Assembly: GCF_024652905.1 (NCBI RefSeq)
Contig: NZ_CP102428.1
Location: 4,572,001-4,636,000, forward strand
Direction of reading: 5' to 3'
From: Pseudomonas oryzihabitans
Lineage (GTDB): Bacteria; Pseudomonadota; Gammaproteobacteria; Pseudomonadales; Pseudomonadaceae
DNA: 64,000 nt
A program made the position numbers and the translations under genes. Each line of letters begins with the position of its first letter. Positions within the stretch are counted from its first letter, which is position 1. Shown piece by piece: positions 53,046 to 63,238 of this stretch. The notes below the pieces were generated by a model, which did no database searches, had not been told where the DNA came from, and saw only the letters and a list, made by a program, of their open reading frames with translations.

Positions 53046-53186
53046 GCGACCTCCTTGTGATTCGGCTCGATCGATTACGAAATGTGACGTGGTCAGCTTC
53101 GTCGATCATGGAGCCAGCTTTCCGGAGGTTGCAACCGCTGTCTGATCCAGGCGGCTACGACTTTGGTCTTAGCCGCCTGCTGCAGC

Positions 53187-54155
53187 TCAGGGCGTACGCG
53201 GCAGGAAATGCAGCGGCGCACCGCGTTGCAGGCCAGCCAACGCCGGGTGGTCCTTGACCAGTTCCACCTCGATCACCTCGGTCTGCTCCGGCACCCTCAG
53301 GGTCACCCGGGTGATGGCGCCCAGCGGGCGAATGTCGCGCACTTCGGCGGCGTGATAACCCGGCCGTGGCTCGCGCTCCAACTCCACCTCGTGCGGACGG
53401 AACAGCACCTCCTGCTCACCCAGGGCCAGGCGGTTGGAGTCACCCAGGAAGTGGTAGACGAAGTCGCTCGCGGGTTGCTCATAGACCTCGCCGGGCGAGC
53501 CGACCTGCTCGATCTGCCCCTTGTTCATCACCACGATGCGGTCGGCCACTTCCATGGCCTCTTCCTGGTCATGGGTGACGAACACCGAGGTCAGGTGGAT
53601 CTCCTCGTGCAGCCGTGCCAACCAGCGGCGCAACTCCTTGCGCACCTTGGCATCCAGGGCGCCGAAGGGTTCGTCGAGCAGCAGGATCTTGGGCTCCACC
53701 GCCAGCGCGCGAGCCAGGGCGATGCGCTGGCGCTGACCGCCGGAAAGTTGCTCGGGATAGCGGTCGGCCAGCCAGTCGAGCTGCACCATGTTCAGCAGTT
53801 CGTGCACCTTGCTGGCAATCTGCGCCTCGCTCGGCCGCTCCCGGCGCGGCTTCATGCGCAGGCCGAAGGCCACGTTGTCGAACACCGTCATGTGGCGGAA
53901 CAGCGCGTAATGCTGGAAGACGAAGCCGACGTTGCGATCGCGCACGTCACGTCCGGAGACGTCTTCGCCGTGGAAGCCGATGTTGCCGGTGTCCGGTGCT
54001 TCCAGGCCGGCGATGATGCGCAGCAGGGTGGTCTTGCCGCAGCCGGAGGGGCCGAGCAGGGCGACCAGTTCGCCGCTCTCGATGTGCAGGTTGATGTCCT
54101 TGAGCGCCTGGAAGGCGCCAAACCTCTTGTTGATATCCTGGATCTCGATACTCAT
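53187..54155 (-). CDS. cysA: Sulfate/thiosulfate ABC transporter ATP-binding protein CysA
   Basis: A 322-residue ATPase. Walker A is [20 protein letters not shown] near residue 33, the signature is [16 protein letters not shown], Walker B is [12 protein letters not shown], and the switch His is in [15 protein letters not shown]-terminal TOBE-like domain (about 235-322) has [20 protein letters not shown]. It drives CysTW import of sulfate or thiosulfate. It is last in the oscA-sbp-cysT-cysW-cysA run and starts 6 bp after cysW. Slightly shorter than E. coli CysA (365). Confidence 0.95.
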   Translation of the reverse strand: MSIEIQDINKRFGAFQALKDINLHIESGELVALLGPSGCGKTTLLRIIAGLEAPDTGNIGFHGEDVSGRDVRDRNVGFVFQHYALFRHMTVFDNVAFGLRMKPRRERPSEAQIASKVHELLNMVQLDWLADRYPEQLSGGQRQRIALARALAVEPKILLLDEPFGALDAKVRKELRRWLARLHEEIHLTSVFVTHDQEEAMEVADRIVVMNKGQIEQVGSPGEVYEQPASDFVYHFLGDSNRLALGEQEVLFRPHEVELEREPRPGYHAAEVRDIRPLGAITRVTLRVPEQTEVIEVELVKDHPALAGLQRGAPLHFLPRTP

Positions 54156-54161
54156 GGCGCC

Positions 54162-55028
54162 TTATTCCTCGTCACGGTGCTGCAGTTGGTGGCTCAGGCG
54201 ACTCTCGCTCCACTGCCGCAGCAGCAGGATCACCAGGGCCATCATCAGCAGCAGGATCGCCACGCTGAAGGCGGCGACGATGTTGTATTCGTTGTAGAGA
54301 ATCTCGATGTGCAGCGGCAGGGTATTGGTCAGGCCGCGGATGTGGCCGGAGACCACCGACACCGCGCCGAACTCGCCCATGGCCCGCGCGGTGCAGAGCA
54401 CCACGCCATAGATCAGCGCCCATTTCACGTTGGGCAGGGTCACGTGCCAGAACAGTTGCCAGCCACTGGCGCCCAGCAGCCGTGCGGCTTCTTCTTCCTG
54501 GGTGCCCTGTTCCTGCATCAGCGGGATCAGTTCGCGGGCCACATAGGGAAAGGTGACGAAGATCGTCGCCAGTACGATGCCGGGCACGGCGAAGACGATC
54601 TGCACGTTCACGCTCTGCAGATAGGGGCCCATCAGCCCCTGGGCGCCGAACAGCAGCACATAGATGAGACCGGCGATCACCGGCGAGACCGAGAAGGGCA
54701 GATCGATCAGGGTGATCAGCAGGCTCTTGCCGGTGAACTCGAACTTGGTGACGCACCAGGCCGCCGCCAGGCCGAAGGCCAGGTTCAGGGGGACCGAGAT
54801 GGCGGTGGCGAACAGCGTCAGCTTGAGGGCCGAGATCGCGTCCGGTTCGCTGATGGCGTCCCAGAAGGCGCCGATGCCATTGGCCAGGCCTTGGCTCAGT
54901 ACCATGTACAGCGGCAGCACCAGGATCAGCAGGAAGATCAGCCAGGCGCTGGCGATCAGCGCGATGGCCACCGGCGTGCGCTGCTTGTTGGCGCGCGCAT
55001 CCGCCTTGGTCGACGTCATGAGGCTCAT
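54162..55028 (-). CDS. cysW: Sulfate ABC transporter permease CysW
   Basis: A 288-residue inner-membrane permease with six helices. The opening [36 protein letters not shown] is typical for CysW. The EAA loop reads [34 protein letters not shown] near residue 165, followed by [37 protein letters not shown]. It forms the sulfate channel with CysT. It is separated from cysT by 9 bp and from cysA by 6 bp on the same strand. Confidence 0.95.
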   Translation of the reverse strand: MSLMTSTKADARANKQRTPVAIALIASAWLIFLLILVLPLYMVLSQGLANGIGAFWDAISEPDAISALKLTLFATAISVPLNLAFGLAAAWCVTKFEFTGKSLLITLIDLPFSVSPVIAGLIYVLLFGAQGLMGPYLQSVNVQIVFAVPGIVLATIFVTFPYVARELIPLMQEQGTQEEEAARLLGASGWQLFWHVTLPNVKWALIYGVVLCTARAMGEFGAVSVVSGHIRGLTNTLPLHIEILYNEYNIVAAFSVAILLLMMALVILLLRQWSESRLSHQLQHRDEE

Positions 55029-55037
55029 GCGGACTCC

Positions 55038-55850
55038 TTAGATGTTGGGCTGGATGCGGCGCTGCAGGATGTTGATCAGCAGCAGCATGACAAAGGACAC
55101 CAGCAGCATGAACACGCCGATGCCAGTGGCGCCGGTGTAGTCGTACTGGTCCAGCTTGGAGACGATGAGCAGCGGCAGGATCTCGGTCTTGAACGGAATG
55201 TTGCCGGCGATGAACACCACCGAGCCGTACTCGCCCACGCCGCGGGCGAAGGCCAGGGCGAAACCGGTCAGCCAGGCCGGCAGCAGGGTTGGCACCAGCA
55301 CGTAGCGGAACACCTGCCAGGGGCGCGCGCCCAGGCAGGTGGCGGCTTCCTCGATTTCCTTGGGAATGTCCGCCAGTACCGGCTGCAGGGTGCGCACCAC
55401 GAAGGGGAGGGTGACGAAGATCAGCGCCAGGGTGATGCCGATCGGGGTATAGGCGATCTTGAAGGGAAACAGCGAACCTATCATGCCGTTGGGCGCATAG
55501 AGCGCGGTCAGGGCGATGCCGGCCACCGCGGTGGGCAGGGCGAAGGGCAGGTCGACCATGGCATCGATCAGCTTGCGCCCAGGGAATTCGTAGCGCACCA
55601 GCACCCAGGCCAGCAGGGTGCCGAGGATGCCGTTGACGAAGGCGGCGAGCAGGGCGGTGCCAAAGGACAGCTGCAGCGCGGCCAACACCTGGCGACCGGT
55701 GATCAGCGACCAGAATTGCCCTAGGCTCAGCTGGCTGGCATGGAGAAACATGGCGCCCAGCGGGATCAGCACGATCAGCGCGAGGTAGGTCAGGGAGAAG
55801 CCCAGGGTCAACCCGAAGCCGGGTATGACCGGGGAGAGACGGCGAGACAT
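55038..55850 (-). CDS. cysT: Sulfate ABC transporter permease CysT
   Basis: A 270-residue permease with six helices. It starts [32 protein letters not shown], and its EAA-type loop is [32 protein letters not shown] near residue 170. [22 protein letters not shown] is the family signature. ATG 55850 (MSRRLSP) is chosen because the longer frame to 55994 runs into the sbp end. A 106-bp gap to sbp could hold a processing or attenuating element. Confidence 0.94.
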   Translation of the reverse strand: MSRRLSPVIPGFGLTLGFSLTYLALIVLIPLGAMFLHASQLSLGQFWSLITGRQVLAALQLSFGTALLAAFVNGILGTLLAWVLVRYEFPGRKLIDAMVDLPFALPTAVAGIALTALYAPNGMIGSLFPFKIAYTPIGITLALIFVTLPFVVRTLQPVLADIPKEIEEAATCLGARPWQVFRYVLVPTLLPAWLTGFALAFARGVGEYGSVVFIAGNIPFKTEILPLLIVSKLDQYDYTGATGIGVFMLLVSFVMLLLINILQRRIQPNI

Positions 55851-55956
55851 GAGGCGTCCTTCTGCAAGGCGCCCCGGCGATGCATTCGCCAGGGCGCAGA
55901 GGGGTGGAACGATACCTGTTCCGGGCCGGTCAGCGTGAGCCGTCCCGGCTGCGGTG

Positions 55957-56958
55957 CTACTTGTTGATGTCGGCGAAGATCTTGTCGAACACACCGCCGT
56001 CGGCGAAGTACTTGGGTTGCGCCGCTTTCCAGCCGCCGAATTCCTGGTCGATGGTCACCAGCTTGACCGGCTTGAACTGATCCTTGAATTCCGCCGCCAC
56101 CTTGGCATCGCGAGGACGATAGAAGTTCTGCGCGGCGATGCGCTGACCCTCGGGGCTGTAGAGATACTGCAGATAGGCCTCGGCCTGCTTGCGGGTACCC
56201 TTCTTGTCGACCACCTTGTCCACCACGGCTACGGGCGGCTCGGCCAGGATCGACAACGACGGGGTGACGATCTCCAACTGGTCGCCGCCTTCTTCCTTCA
56301 GGGACAGATAGGCTTCGTTTTCCCAGGCGATCAGCACATCACCCAATTGGCGCTGCACGAAGCTGATGGTGGCGCCGCGGGCGCCGGTGTCCAGCACCGG
56401 GGCGTGGCGATAGAGCTCGGTGACGAATTTCAGCGCCTCGGCATCGCTGCCGTACTTGGCCTTGGCATAGGCCCAGGCGGCGAGGAAGTTCCAGCGGGCA
56501 CCGCCGGAGGTCTTGGGATTGGGCGTGATGACCTGGACGTCTTTCTTCACCAGATCGTCCCAATCCTTGATGCCCTTGGGATTGCCCTTGCGTACCAGGA
56601 AGACGATGGTCGAGGTGTAGGGGGTGCTGTTGTCCGCCAGGCGCTTCTGCCAGTTGGGGTCGACCAGTTGCTGGTGCAGGTTGAGGGCATCGATGTCGCC
56701 GGACAGCGCCAGGGTCACCACGTCGGCCTGCAGGCCATCGATCACCGAGCGCGCCTGCTTGCCGGAGCCGCCATGGGAATTCTTGATGCTCACGTCTTCG
56801 CCGGTTTCGGCCTTCCAGTGCTTGGCGAAGGCCGCGTTGTACTGCTGATAGAGCTCGCGGGTCGGGTCGTAGGACACGTTGAGCAATTCAACGGCGTGGA
56901 CCTGGGTGGCGAACAGGGCACCGGCCAGCGCGGCCAGAGCGAAACGGCGAATCGACAT
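55957..56958 (-). CDS. sbp: Sulfate-binding periplasmic protein Sbp
   Basis: A 333-residue binding protein. The signal peptide [22 protein letters not shown] is cleaved about residue 22, and the mature part starts [26 protein letters not shown]. Sulfate-contact segments include [29 protein letters not shown] and [19 protein letters not shown]. It delivers sulfate to CysTWA. It is 77 bp downstream of oscA and 106 bp upstream of cysT. Sulfur-limitation control through CysB is expected from the family but no site was read. Confidence 0.95.
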   Translation of the reverse strand: MSIRRFALAALAGALFATQVHAVELLNVSYDPTRELYQQYNAAFAKHWKAETGEDVSIKNSHGGSGKQARSVIDGLQADVVTLALSGDIDALNLHQQLVDPNWQKRLADNSTPYTSTIVFLVRKGNPKGIKDWDDLVKKDVQVITPNPKTSGGARWNFLAAWAYAKAKYGSDAEALKFVTELYRHAPVLDTGARGATISFVQRQLGDVLIAWENEAYLSLKEEGGDQLEIVTPSLSILAEPPVAVVDKVVDKKGTRKQAEAYLQYLYSPEGQRIAAQNFYRPRDAKVAAEFKDQFKPVKLVTIDQEFGGWKAAQPKYFADGGVFDKIFADINK

Positions 56959-57035
56959 GAAAAGACTCCTTGACGTGAGAAAGCCGGACACCGTCTGGCG
57001 GGCACCGTGCCCGCTCGTCCGCTGACCTCGAGAAT

Positions 57036-57221
57036 TCAATGCTTGTTGGCTTGGCCGCTCTGGGGCCGGAATTTTTCCTTGCGCTCGATCTGCACCACCT
57101 GACCGTTGTGCACGGTGATCTCGATGGCGCCGAATCTCAGCCCGCGCAAAGCCTGCTGAATATCGCGGAGCAGTGCGGTTTCGTCCTGGTTTTCCAGGCT
57201 GCGGAACGGAACGGAACTCAT
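57036..57221 (-). CDS. oscA: Sulfur-starvation response protein OscA
   Basis: A 61-residue protein of the OscA/YezD (DUF2292) family. Its core reads [37 protein letters not shown]. In Pseudomonas it is needed for use of organosulfur compounds and is induced by sulfate limitation. It heads the sbp-cysTWA run, the usual Pseudomonas order. ATG 57221 ([14 protein letters not shown]) is preferred over the longer frame to 57266 because of family length. The tail is Lys/Gln-rich and variable. Confidence 0.9.
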   Translation of the reverse strand: MSSVPFRSLENQDETALLRDIQQALRGLRFGAIEITVHNGQVVQIERKEKFRPQSGQANKH

Positions 57222-57471
57222 GGATGGCGTCCTCGTGTGCAGAGGTGGGCGAAAGAGTGGCGCCATCTTAGGGGGCTGATCTTTATTTCTTAAAATTGCT
57301 AATAATGCTTTGTTTATTCGTTTTTAGAATTAACACTCTGTGAAGGACACGTTGTGTAGCAAAAGGGAGGGCTGGATTTATCACCCACCCTGGCAATAAT
57401 GCGCGAACGCCTGTTCACTGAACTTTAGTTGACAGTTGCACTACACAACCCGCGCGAGGTCCTTTGCGTCC
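57222..57471. promoter_or_regulatory. A+T-rich divergent promoter region between oscA and the desaturase gene
   Basis: The 250-bp gap contains an unusually A+T-rich block at about 57281-57335 for this genome and must hold both promoters. I could not identify a specific operator, and nothing else was recognised. Confidence 0.4.
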
Positions 57472-58665
57472 ATGAGTTACAACGGCCTGCTCGACCTGTC
57501 GGTCTGGCAACTGGTGGTGGTCACCCTGCTGCTGACCCACCTGACCATTGTCAGCGTCACCGTCTACCTGCATCGCTACTCCGCCCACCGCTCGCTGGAA
57601 TTGCATCCCGCGCTCAAACACGCCTTCCGCTTCTGGCTGTGGCTGACCACGGCGATGAATACCCGTGAATGGACCGCCATTCACCGCAAGCACCACGCCA
57701 AATGCGAAACCGAAGAGGACCCGCACAGTCCGGTGCACAAGGGCCTCGCCACCGTGGTCCGGCGCGGCGCCGAGCTTTACAAGGCCGAGGCGAACAACGC
57801 CGATACCCTGCGCATCTATGGCAAGAACTGCCCGGATGATTGGATCGAGCGCAAGCTCTACTCCAATCCCCGCACCCGCAACCTGGGTGTGGTGCTGTTG
57901 CTGCTGATCGACGTCGCCCTGTTCGGCGCCCTGGGCCTCACCGTCTGGGCCGTGCAGATGGTCTGGATTCCCTTCTGGGCTGCTGGCGTGGTCAATGGCC
58001 TGGGCCATGCCGTGGGCTATCGCAACTTCGAATGCCGCGATGCCGCCACCAACCTCATCCCCTGGGGCATCGTCATCGGTGGCGAAGAGTTGCACAACAA
58101 CCACCATACCTATCCCAACTCGGCCAAGCTCTCGGTCAAGCGCTGGGAGTTCGACATGGGCTGGGCCTGGATCAAGCTGTTCACCTGGCTGCGCCTGGCC
58201 AAGGTCAATCGCGTCGCCCCCATCGCCCATCGCATCGAAGGCAAGGGTCAGCTGGATATGGATACCGCCATGGCCATCCTCAACAACCGCTTCCAGATCA
58301 TGGCCCAGTATCGCAAGCAGGTGATCGGGCCACTGCTGCGGCAGGAGCGAGGCAGTGCCACGCCCTCCCAGCGCCCGCTGTTCCGTCGTGCCCGGGGGCT
58401 GCTGGCCCGCGAGACCAGTCTGCTCAAGGCTCGCCATCAGGTGCGCATCGACGAACTGCTCGAGCACAGTCAGGCGCTGAAGCTGATCTACGAAAAGCGC
58501 CTGGCGCTGCAGCAGATCTGGGCGCGGACCAGCGCCAACGGCCACGACATGCTGGCCGCGACCCGGCAGTGGATCGGCGAAGCCGAAGCGAGCGGCATTC
58601 AGTCCCTGCGCGAATTCGCCGAACAGCTGAAAACCTATTCCCTGCGGCCGGCCGGAACTGCTTGA
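57472..58665 (+). CDS. Fatty acid desaturase (acyl-CoA delta-9 type, DesB-like)
   Basis: A 397-residue membrane desaturase. The histidine boxes are in order: HRYSAHRSLELH near residue 38, HRKHHAKCETEEDPHSP near residue 72, and ELHNNHHTYPNSAKLS near residue 207. Together they bind the di-iron site. There are four membrane segments in two pairs and a long C-terminal helical tail. Length and box spacing match Pseudomonas DesB/DesC-type acyl-CoA desaturases that make monounsaturated fatty acids. No DesT-type repressor gene is adjacent. ATG 57472 is chosen because MSYNGLLDLSVWQL is the normal start and GAGGT precedes it. Confidence 0.92.
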   Translation: MSYNGLLDLSVWQLVVVTLLLTHLTIVSVTVYLHRYSAHRSLELHPALKHAFRFWLWLTTAMNTREWTAIHRKHHAKCETEEDPHSPVHKGLATVVRRGAELYKAEANNADTLRIYGKNCPDDWIERKLYSNPRTRNLGVVLLLLIDVALFGALGLTVWAVQMVWIPFWAAGVVNGLGHAVGYRNFECRDAATNLIPWGIVIGGEELHNNHHTYPNSAKLSVKRWEFDMGWAWIKLFTWLRLAKVNRVAPIAHRIEGKGQLDMDTAMAILNNRFQIMAQYRKQVIGPLLRQERGSATPSQRPLFRRARGLLARETSLLKARHQVRIDELLEHSQALKLIYEKRLALQQIWARTSANGHDMLAATRQWIGEAEASGIQSLREFAEQLKTYSLRPAGTA

Positions 58666-58680
58666 GAAAGGCTTCACAAA

Positions 58681-58701
58681 AGCCCACCGAAGCGGTGGGC
58701 T
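58681..58701. terminator. Stem-loop after the desaturase gene
   Basis: AGCCCACCG and CGGTGGGCT pair perfectly (9 bp, 3-base loop), 15 bases past the desaturase stop codon. The plus-strand side lacks a T-run, so termination would be weak or factor-assisted. Confidence 0.55.
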
Positions 58702-58778
58702 GCTCTATGCGGGGATTGAACCAGGCTGGTTTCAGCTGTCTCTAACTCCCTCAGGACCCCGCGTAGGCGCATGTGTAT

Positions 58779-59756
58779 ATGGATGAACAACCCTCTCTGT
58801 CTGCTCTTCCCACTCCGGAAGAGAATCTGCTGGCTCTCCTGCATTCGCGGGCCGAGACAGATCGCCTGCGTGACCGGGAGCAGCTGTTCAGCGCGCTGCT
58901 GGAAAGCGTCAATGCCGTCCTCTGGGCCCTGGACTGGCGCACTCGCCAGATCATCTATGTCAGCCCCGCCTACGAACAGATCTTCGGCCGCTCCCAGTCG
59001 CTGGTACTGACCGACTACAGCACCTGGCTTAATAATATCTACCCGGACGACCTCGAATACGCCCAGCGCACCTTGGAACAGGTGATAGAGCAAGGCGCCA
59101 TAGAGTCGCGCGAATACCGCATCATCCGCGCCGATGGCGAAATCCGCTGGCTCAGCGACAAGTGCTTTGTCAGTCAACGCAGCGAGGCGGGCATGCCGCT
59201 CCTGGTGGTGGGCATCGCCGAAGACATCACCGACAAGAAGCGTATGGAGGAGGAGCTGCAGCGGCTCGCCACCACCGACGTCTTGACCCGCAGCAGCAAT
59301 CGTCGGCACTTCTTCGAAAGTGCCCAGCGCGCCTTCGAATTCGCTCAGAACGAAGGCGAGCCGCTGGCCTTCCTACTGCTCGACATTGATGACTTCAAGA
59401 AGATCAATGATCGCTTCGGCCACCAGATGGGCGACCAAGTGTTACAGCGTGTTGCCGAGTGCGGGGTCCAGACCACTCGTCGAGGCGATCTGTTCGGCCG
59501 CATCGGCGGCGAGGAATTCGCCCTCTTGTTGCCAGGTTGCGACAGCGACCTCGCACTGCAGATCGGGGGCCGACTACAGCGCGCCGTGCGCCAATTGGCC
59601 GTACCCACCGCCGAGGGGCCGCTGAAGGTCACCATCAGTCAGGGTGTCACCGTCCTGCGTGAGGGCGATGAGTCCCTCGACACTCTTTATGTACGGGCCG
59701 ACGAGGCCATGTACAAGGCCAAGCGCCAGGGCAAGGATCAAGTCGTCCAAGGCTGA
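58779..59756 (+). CDS. PAS-GGDEF diguanylate cyclase
   Basis: A 325-residue soluble protein. The PAS domain is at about residues 35-150 (LLESVNAVLWALDWRTRQIIYVSPAYEQIFGRS, ending VVGIAEDITDKKRMEEEL). The GGDEF domain covers about 160-320, with LLLDIDDFKKINDRFGHQMGDQVL and signature GGEEF near residue 245. An inhibitory-site motif RRGD stands five residues before it. The domain looks active, so it should make cyclic-di-GMP in response to a PAS signal. It may start at GTG 58773 or ATG 58779. No EAL domain is present. The gene stands alone. Confidence 0.9.
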   Translation: MDEQPSLSALPTPEENLLALLHSRAETDRLRDREQLFSALLESVNAVLWALDWRTRQIIYVSPAYEQIFGRSQSLVLTDYSTWLNNIYPDDLEYAQRTLEQVIEQGAIESREYRIIRADGEIRWLSDKCFVSQRSEAGMPLLVVGIAEDITDKKRMEEELQRLATTDVLTRSSNRRHFFESAQRAFEFAQNEGEPLAFLLLDIDDFKKINDRFGHQMGDQVLQRVAECGVQTTRRGDLFGRIGGEEFALLLPGCDSDLALQIGGRLQRAVRQLAVPTAEGPLKVTISQGVTVLREGDESLDTLYVRADEAMYKAKRQGKDQVVQG

Positions 59757-60560
59757 AGCCCTTGGCAGACGTTCCAGAGCCGTACCTCCAGGTCTGGCTC
59801 TCGGATACCAGCGTGCCAGTTCCGATCATGCCTAGCCTAGCCTGGTCCTCGGTGCCCGGTAGCTTCATCCTCTCCCCAGTCAGCTGGCATGGACTCCTTT
59901 CTTCCCCCTCTTGCCCCGGCAGCCTGACGCTATCCACAGCTGTTTGTGGAAGCCGGCAAGTTGGCACCCGCTGAATGGAAAGTCTGTTTCCAAGCCGCTA
60001 ACGCGTCGTAACCACTGTGATGCGAGATGTCAGGTTTCACGCGGCGGACGAGGCGTGTCATGTGCTGGGCGAGTCGGCCCTGGAAGCCGTAGCAAAAAAT
60101 TACAAGTCCTTGAAGAGCGCAGGGAATTTCTCTGGATCCAGCATTCGATGACGGACTGCAAGGGTTTTCCAATGCCTTGAAAAGCCCGTCCTAGAGCGGA
60201 AAGTCGCAGGCTATGAGCTGGCCTTTTTTCAGGGAAAGGCCAGCCTTTCCGGTGCGGTATGCGGGGAAGGTTCCCTACAGCCATGACCGACCAGTCTAAG
60301 GGGAAGACCACAGAGCGGGTTTTCAACGAGGTATCGCTAGACGAAATGCTTTTTTGCAATTAGCTTTCGCAACGTGGAAGACGGTGGCAGGGGACCTGTG
60401 CTTGAAGTCGCAAATTAAAAGTCGACCAAGCCCGGGATAATTCTCCAAATTGAAACAAAAGCCCTCTAGCTTTCCCTTCCGCACGGCCCGTCGGGCATAC
60501 CACCAGCAGACGCTGACACCTCTGGTGGCTGCATAACAACGATTCACCCCTGGAGCACAC
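59757..60560. other. 800-bp intergenic region without a clear gene
   Basis: The codons are unbiased and no known domain appears on either strand. The best short frame is 60020-60151 on the plus strand (43 codons, MRDVRFHAADEACHVL...), but it has no good ribosome binding site. A CTGGCC/GGCCAG dyad around 60219-60245 and several A-runs (60095-60100, 60351-60356) occur. The promoter of the OprD-type gene should be near the right end. Confidence 0.5.
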
Positions 60561-61940
60561 ATGGTCAAGAAGCCACTGGTGGTCGCGGTCTCCGCGGCCT
60601 GTCTGAACCTGTCCCTCATTGCCGCCGCCAACGCTGCCGGCTTTATTGAGGACAGCAAAGCAACCCTGAGCCTGCGCAACTTCTACGAGAATCTCGATAA
60701 CCGCAATGGCACCGCCAACCCGTCGACCAACCGGGAATGGGGTCAGGGCTTCCTGCTCAATTATCAGTCCGGCTTCACTCAAGGCACCGTTGGCTTCGGT
60801 GTCGACGCGATCGGCATGCTGGGTCTGCGTCTGGATGGCGGCGGCCGTGCCGGCAAGACCGACGGCTCCAATCAGCCGGGCACCATGTTCCCGCGTGAAA
60901 CCGACGGCAGCTCCGTCGACGAATTCAGCACCGTTGGCGCTACTGCCAAGATGAAGATCTCCCAGACCGAATTGCGCTACGGCACCCTGATGCCCAAGCT
61001 GCCGGTCATCACCTTCAACGATGGTCGTATCCTGCCGCAGACCTTCCTGGGCGGTCAGGTGACCTCCAAGGAAATCAAGGACGTGACTCTGACTGCCGGT
61101 CAGATCGAACACGTCAAGGGCCGTGCTTCCAGCAACTACGAAGAAATGTCCATCGCGGGCTCCAACAGTGGTTCCACCGCGCGTGACAGCAACCAGTTCC
61201 GTTTCGCCGGTGCCGACTACAAGGTCACCAAGGACCTGACGCTGCAGTACTACTTCGGTCAGCTGGAAGATTTCTACAGCCAGCATTTCCTGGGTCTGAC
61301 CCACAGCGTCAAGCTGGGTGAAGGTACCTTCAAGACCGATCTGCGCTACTTCGACAGCAACGGCGATGGCGCTAACAAGAATGCCGACACCCAAGGCGCG
61401 CTCTATGCGTCCAGCGGTTACTACGGCCGCACCGCCACTGGCGCCGTTACCCGTGGCGAAGTGGACAACCGTCTGTACAGCGCCCTGTTCACCTACTCGA
61501 TCAAGGGCCATACCTTTGGCGCTGGCTACCAGGGTAGCAATGGCAACAGCGACTTCCCCTTCCTGAACCAGGGTGATGGCGCTTCCGCCTACATCATCAC
61601 CGACCTGCAGATCAACAAGTTCGCCCGCTCCGGTGAAGACACCTGGCAAGCTCGCTACTCCTATGACTTCGGTCAGCTGGGTATGAAGGGTCTGACTGCC
61701 GGTATCATTTACCAGTACGGCGATAACATCCGCACCCGCAATGGCGACTACATGGAGTGGGAACGCGATCTGACGCTGAGCTACGTGGTCCCGGAAGGCC
61801 AGCTGAAAGGTCTGGGCTTCACCTGGCGTAACGCTTCGCTGCGCTCCGACCTGCCGGCAGCCAGCACCCAGGGCGTTCCGGGTCAGCGCGATCAGGACGA
61901 AAACCGCTTCATCGTCAGCTACACCCTGCCGCTGCTTTAA
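60561..61940 (+). CDS. OprD-family outer-membrane porin
   Basis: A 459-residue porin. The signal peptide MVKKPLVVAVSAACLNLSL continues to IAAANA (cleavage about residue 27), and the mature start is AGFIEDSKATLSLRNFYENLDNRN. An 18-strand OprD-type barrel follows, with typical segments NYQSGFTQGTVGFGVDAIGMLGLRLDGG, TAKMKISQTELRYGTLMPKLPVI and YFGQLEDFYSQHFLGL, ending LPLL. OprD porins take up basic amino acids, small organic acids or, in OprD itself, carbapenems. The actual substrate is unknown. A neighbouring aguA and polyamine-type synthetase make amines a possibility. The codon choice is strongly optimised, suggesting high expression. Confidence 0.92.
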   Translation: MVKKPLVVAVSAACLNLSLIAAANAAGFIEDSKATLSLRNFYENLDNRNGTANPSTNREWGQGFLLNYQSGFTQGTVGFGVDAIGMLGLRLDGGGRAGKTDGSNQPGTMFPRETDGSSVDEFSTVGATAKMKISQTELRYGTLMPKLPVITFNDGRILPQTFLGGQVTSKEIKDVTLTAGQIEHVKGRASSNYEEMSIAGSNSGSTARDSNQFRFAGADYKVTKDLTLQYYFGQLEDFYSQHFLGLTHSVKLGEGTFKTDLRYFDSNGDGANKNADTQGALYASSGYYGRTATGAVTRGEVDNRLYSALFTYSIKGHTFGAGYQGSNGNSDFPFLNQGDGASAYIITDLQINKFARSGEDTWQARYSYDFGQLGMKGLTAGIIYQYGDNIRTRNGDYMEWERDLTLSYVVPEGQLKGLGFTWRNASLRSDLPAASTQGVPGQRDQDENRFIVSYTLPLL

Positions 61941-61956
61941 GCCGCGCTCAGGTCAG

Positions 61957-61986
61957 AAAAAAGCCCGTCGAAAGACGGGCTTTTTT
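61957..61986. terminator. Bidirectional terminator between oprD-like and aguA genes
   Basis: AAAAAAGCCCGTC and GACGGGCTTTTTT pair with a short loop, giving T-runs in both directions. It serves the convergent genes ending at 61940 and 62002. Confidence 0.92.
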
Positions 61987-62001
61987 CGTTTCCGCCGGAA
62001 A

Positions 62002-63099
62002 TCAGCGGCCGGTCGGCTGCTGCTGGGTGATGCAGTGGATGTTGCCACCGCCCAGCAGGATCTCGCGTCCGGGGACCTGGATCACCTGGTGCTCCGGGAA
62101 GCAGGCCTGCAGGGTACGCAGGGCCTCGGCATCCTCGGGGACGCCAAAGGTCGGCGCTATGATGCCGCCGTTGACGATCAGGAAATTGACGTAGGAGGCG
62201 GCCAGACGCTCGCCAGCCCGGCGCGGCTGGGTACCCAGGCAGGCGTCTACGTCGCGGCATTCTTCCTCGCTGGCGAACAGCGGACCTGGGGTAACAATGC
62301 GGTGCACTTTGAGGGTGCGGCCGCGGGCATCGGTTTCACGCTCCAGCACGGCCAGGGCCTCGCGGCACCGGCCGTAGTTGGGATCAGCCTGGTCGTCGCA
62401 CCAGCTCAGCAGCACCTCGCCCGGGCGCACGTAGCAGCAGAAGTTATCCACGTGGCCGTTGGTCTCGTCATTGTAGAGACCGTGGGGCAGCCAGATGACC
62501 TTGTCCACCGCCAGGTAGTCGCTCAAGTAACGCTCGATCTGCGCACGATCCAGGTGTGGATTGCGGTTGGCGTTGAGCAGGCATTCCTCGGTGGTGATCA
62601 GGGTGCCTTCGCCGTCGACATGGATGGAGCCGCCTTCGAGGACGAAGTCCGGGGTGCGATAGCCCGGCAGATTCTCGATCGCCAGGATCTTGCCCGCTAC
62701 CTGGTCGTCGCGCTGCCAGGGAAAGTAGAGACCACCGTCCAGGCCGCCCCAGGCATTGAAGCTCCAGTCCACACCGCGCACGCCGCCCTGGTCGTCGCTG
62801 ACGAAGGTCGGGCCGGTATCGCGGCACCAGGCGTCGTCATTGCTGATTTCCACCACCCGGATGTTCGGATGCTGCAGGCGGGCGCGGGCATTTTCGTACT
62901 GCTGCGCCGAGGCACCGATGGTGACCGGCTCGAAGCGGGCGATGGCCTGGGCCACGGCGGTGAAGGCCGCCTGGGCAGGCTTGCCGCCCAGGCGCCAGTT
63001 GTCCGGTCGCTCGGGCCAGACCATCCAGATCTGGCGCTGGTCGGCCCATTCGGCCGGCATGTGGAAGCCATCGGCACGCGGCGTGGTGAGGGTGGTCAT
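62002..63099 (-). CDS. aguA: Agmatine deiminase AguA
   Basis: A 365-residue pentein-fold deiminase. Motifs are [26 protein letters not shown] at the start, [15 protein letters not shown] near residue 92, [30 protein letters not shown] near residue 151, [17 protein letters not shown] near residue 201, and the catalytic Cys of [13 protein letters not shown] about residue 356. It converts agmatine to N-carbamoylputrescine, the arginine-decarboxylase route to putrescine. Downstream of the partial synthetase gene and convergent with the OprD-type porin. No aguB is in the window. Confidence 0.95.
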   Translation of the reverse strand: MTTLTTPRADGFHMPAEWADQRQIWMVWPERPDNWRLGGKPAQAAFTAVAQAIARFEPVTIGASAQQYENARARLQHPNIRVVEISNDDAWCRDTGPTFVSDDQGGVRGVDWSFNAWGGLDGGLYFPWQRDDQVAGKILAIENLPGYRTPDFVLEGGSIHVDGEGTLITTEECLLNANRNPHLDRAQIERYLSDYLAVDKVIWLPHGLYNDETNGHVDNFCCYVRPGEVLLSWCDDQADPNYGRCREALAVLERETDARGRTLKVHRIVTPGPLFASEEECRDVDACLGTQPRRAGERLAASYVNFLIVNGGIIAPTFGVPEDAEALRTLQACFPEHQVIQVPGREILLGGGNIHCITQQQPTGR

Positions 63100-63238
63100 G
63101 GCGAAGCTCTCCGTCCAGAGTCGTCGTGGGTGATAAAGGGAAAGATCGGCAGGGCGCCACGAGCGTGATTACGCGCAGGGCTCCGGCGGTACTGCAGCGC
63201 ACCTGCCGACCGGTGCAGGACCGGTCGGCAGGCGGTGC

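Noticed and set aside
53163-55724. An 850-codon plus-strand open frame antisense to cysA, cysW and cysT
   Set aside because: Gln/His/Gly-rich product with no domain. The three minus-strand genes are unmistakable ABC transporter parts.
60020-60151. A 43-codon plus-strand frame in the 59.8-60.5 kb gap
   Set aside because: The residues look plausible but there is no ribosome binding site, promoter or conserved feature, so it was left as part of the unexplained gap.
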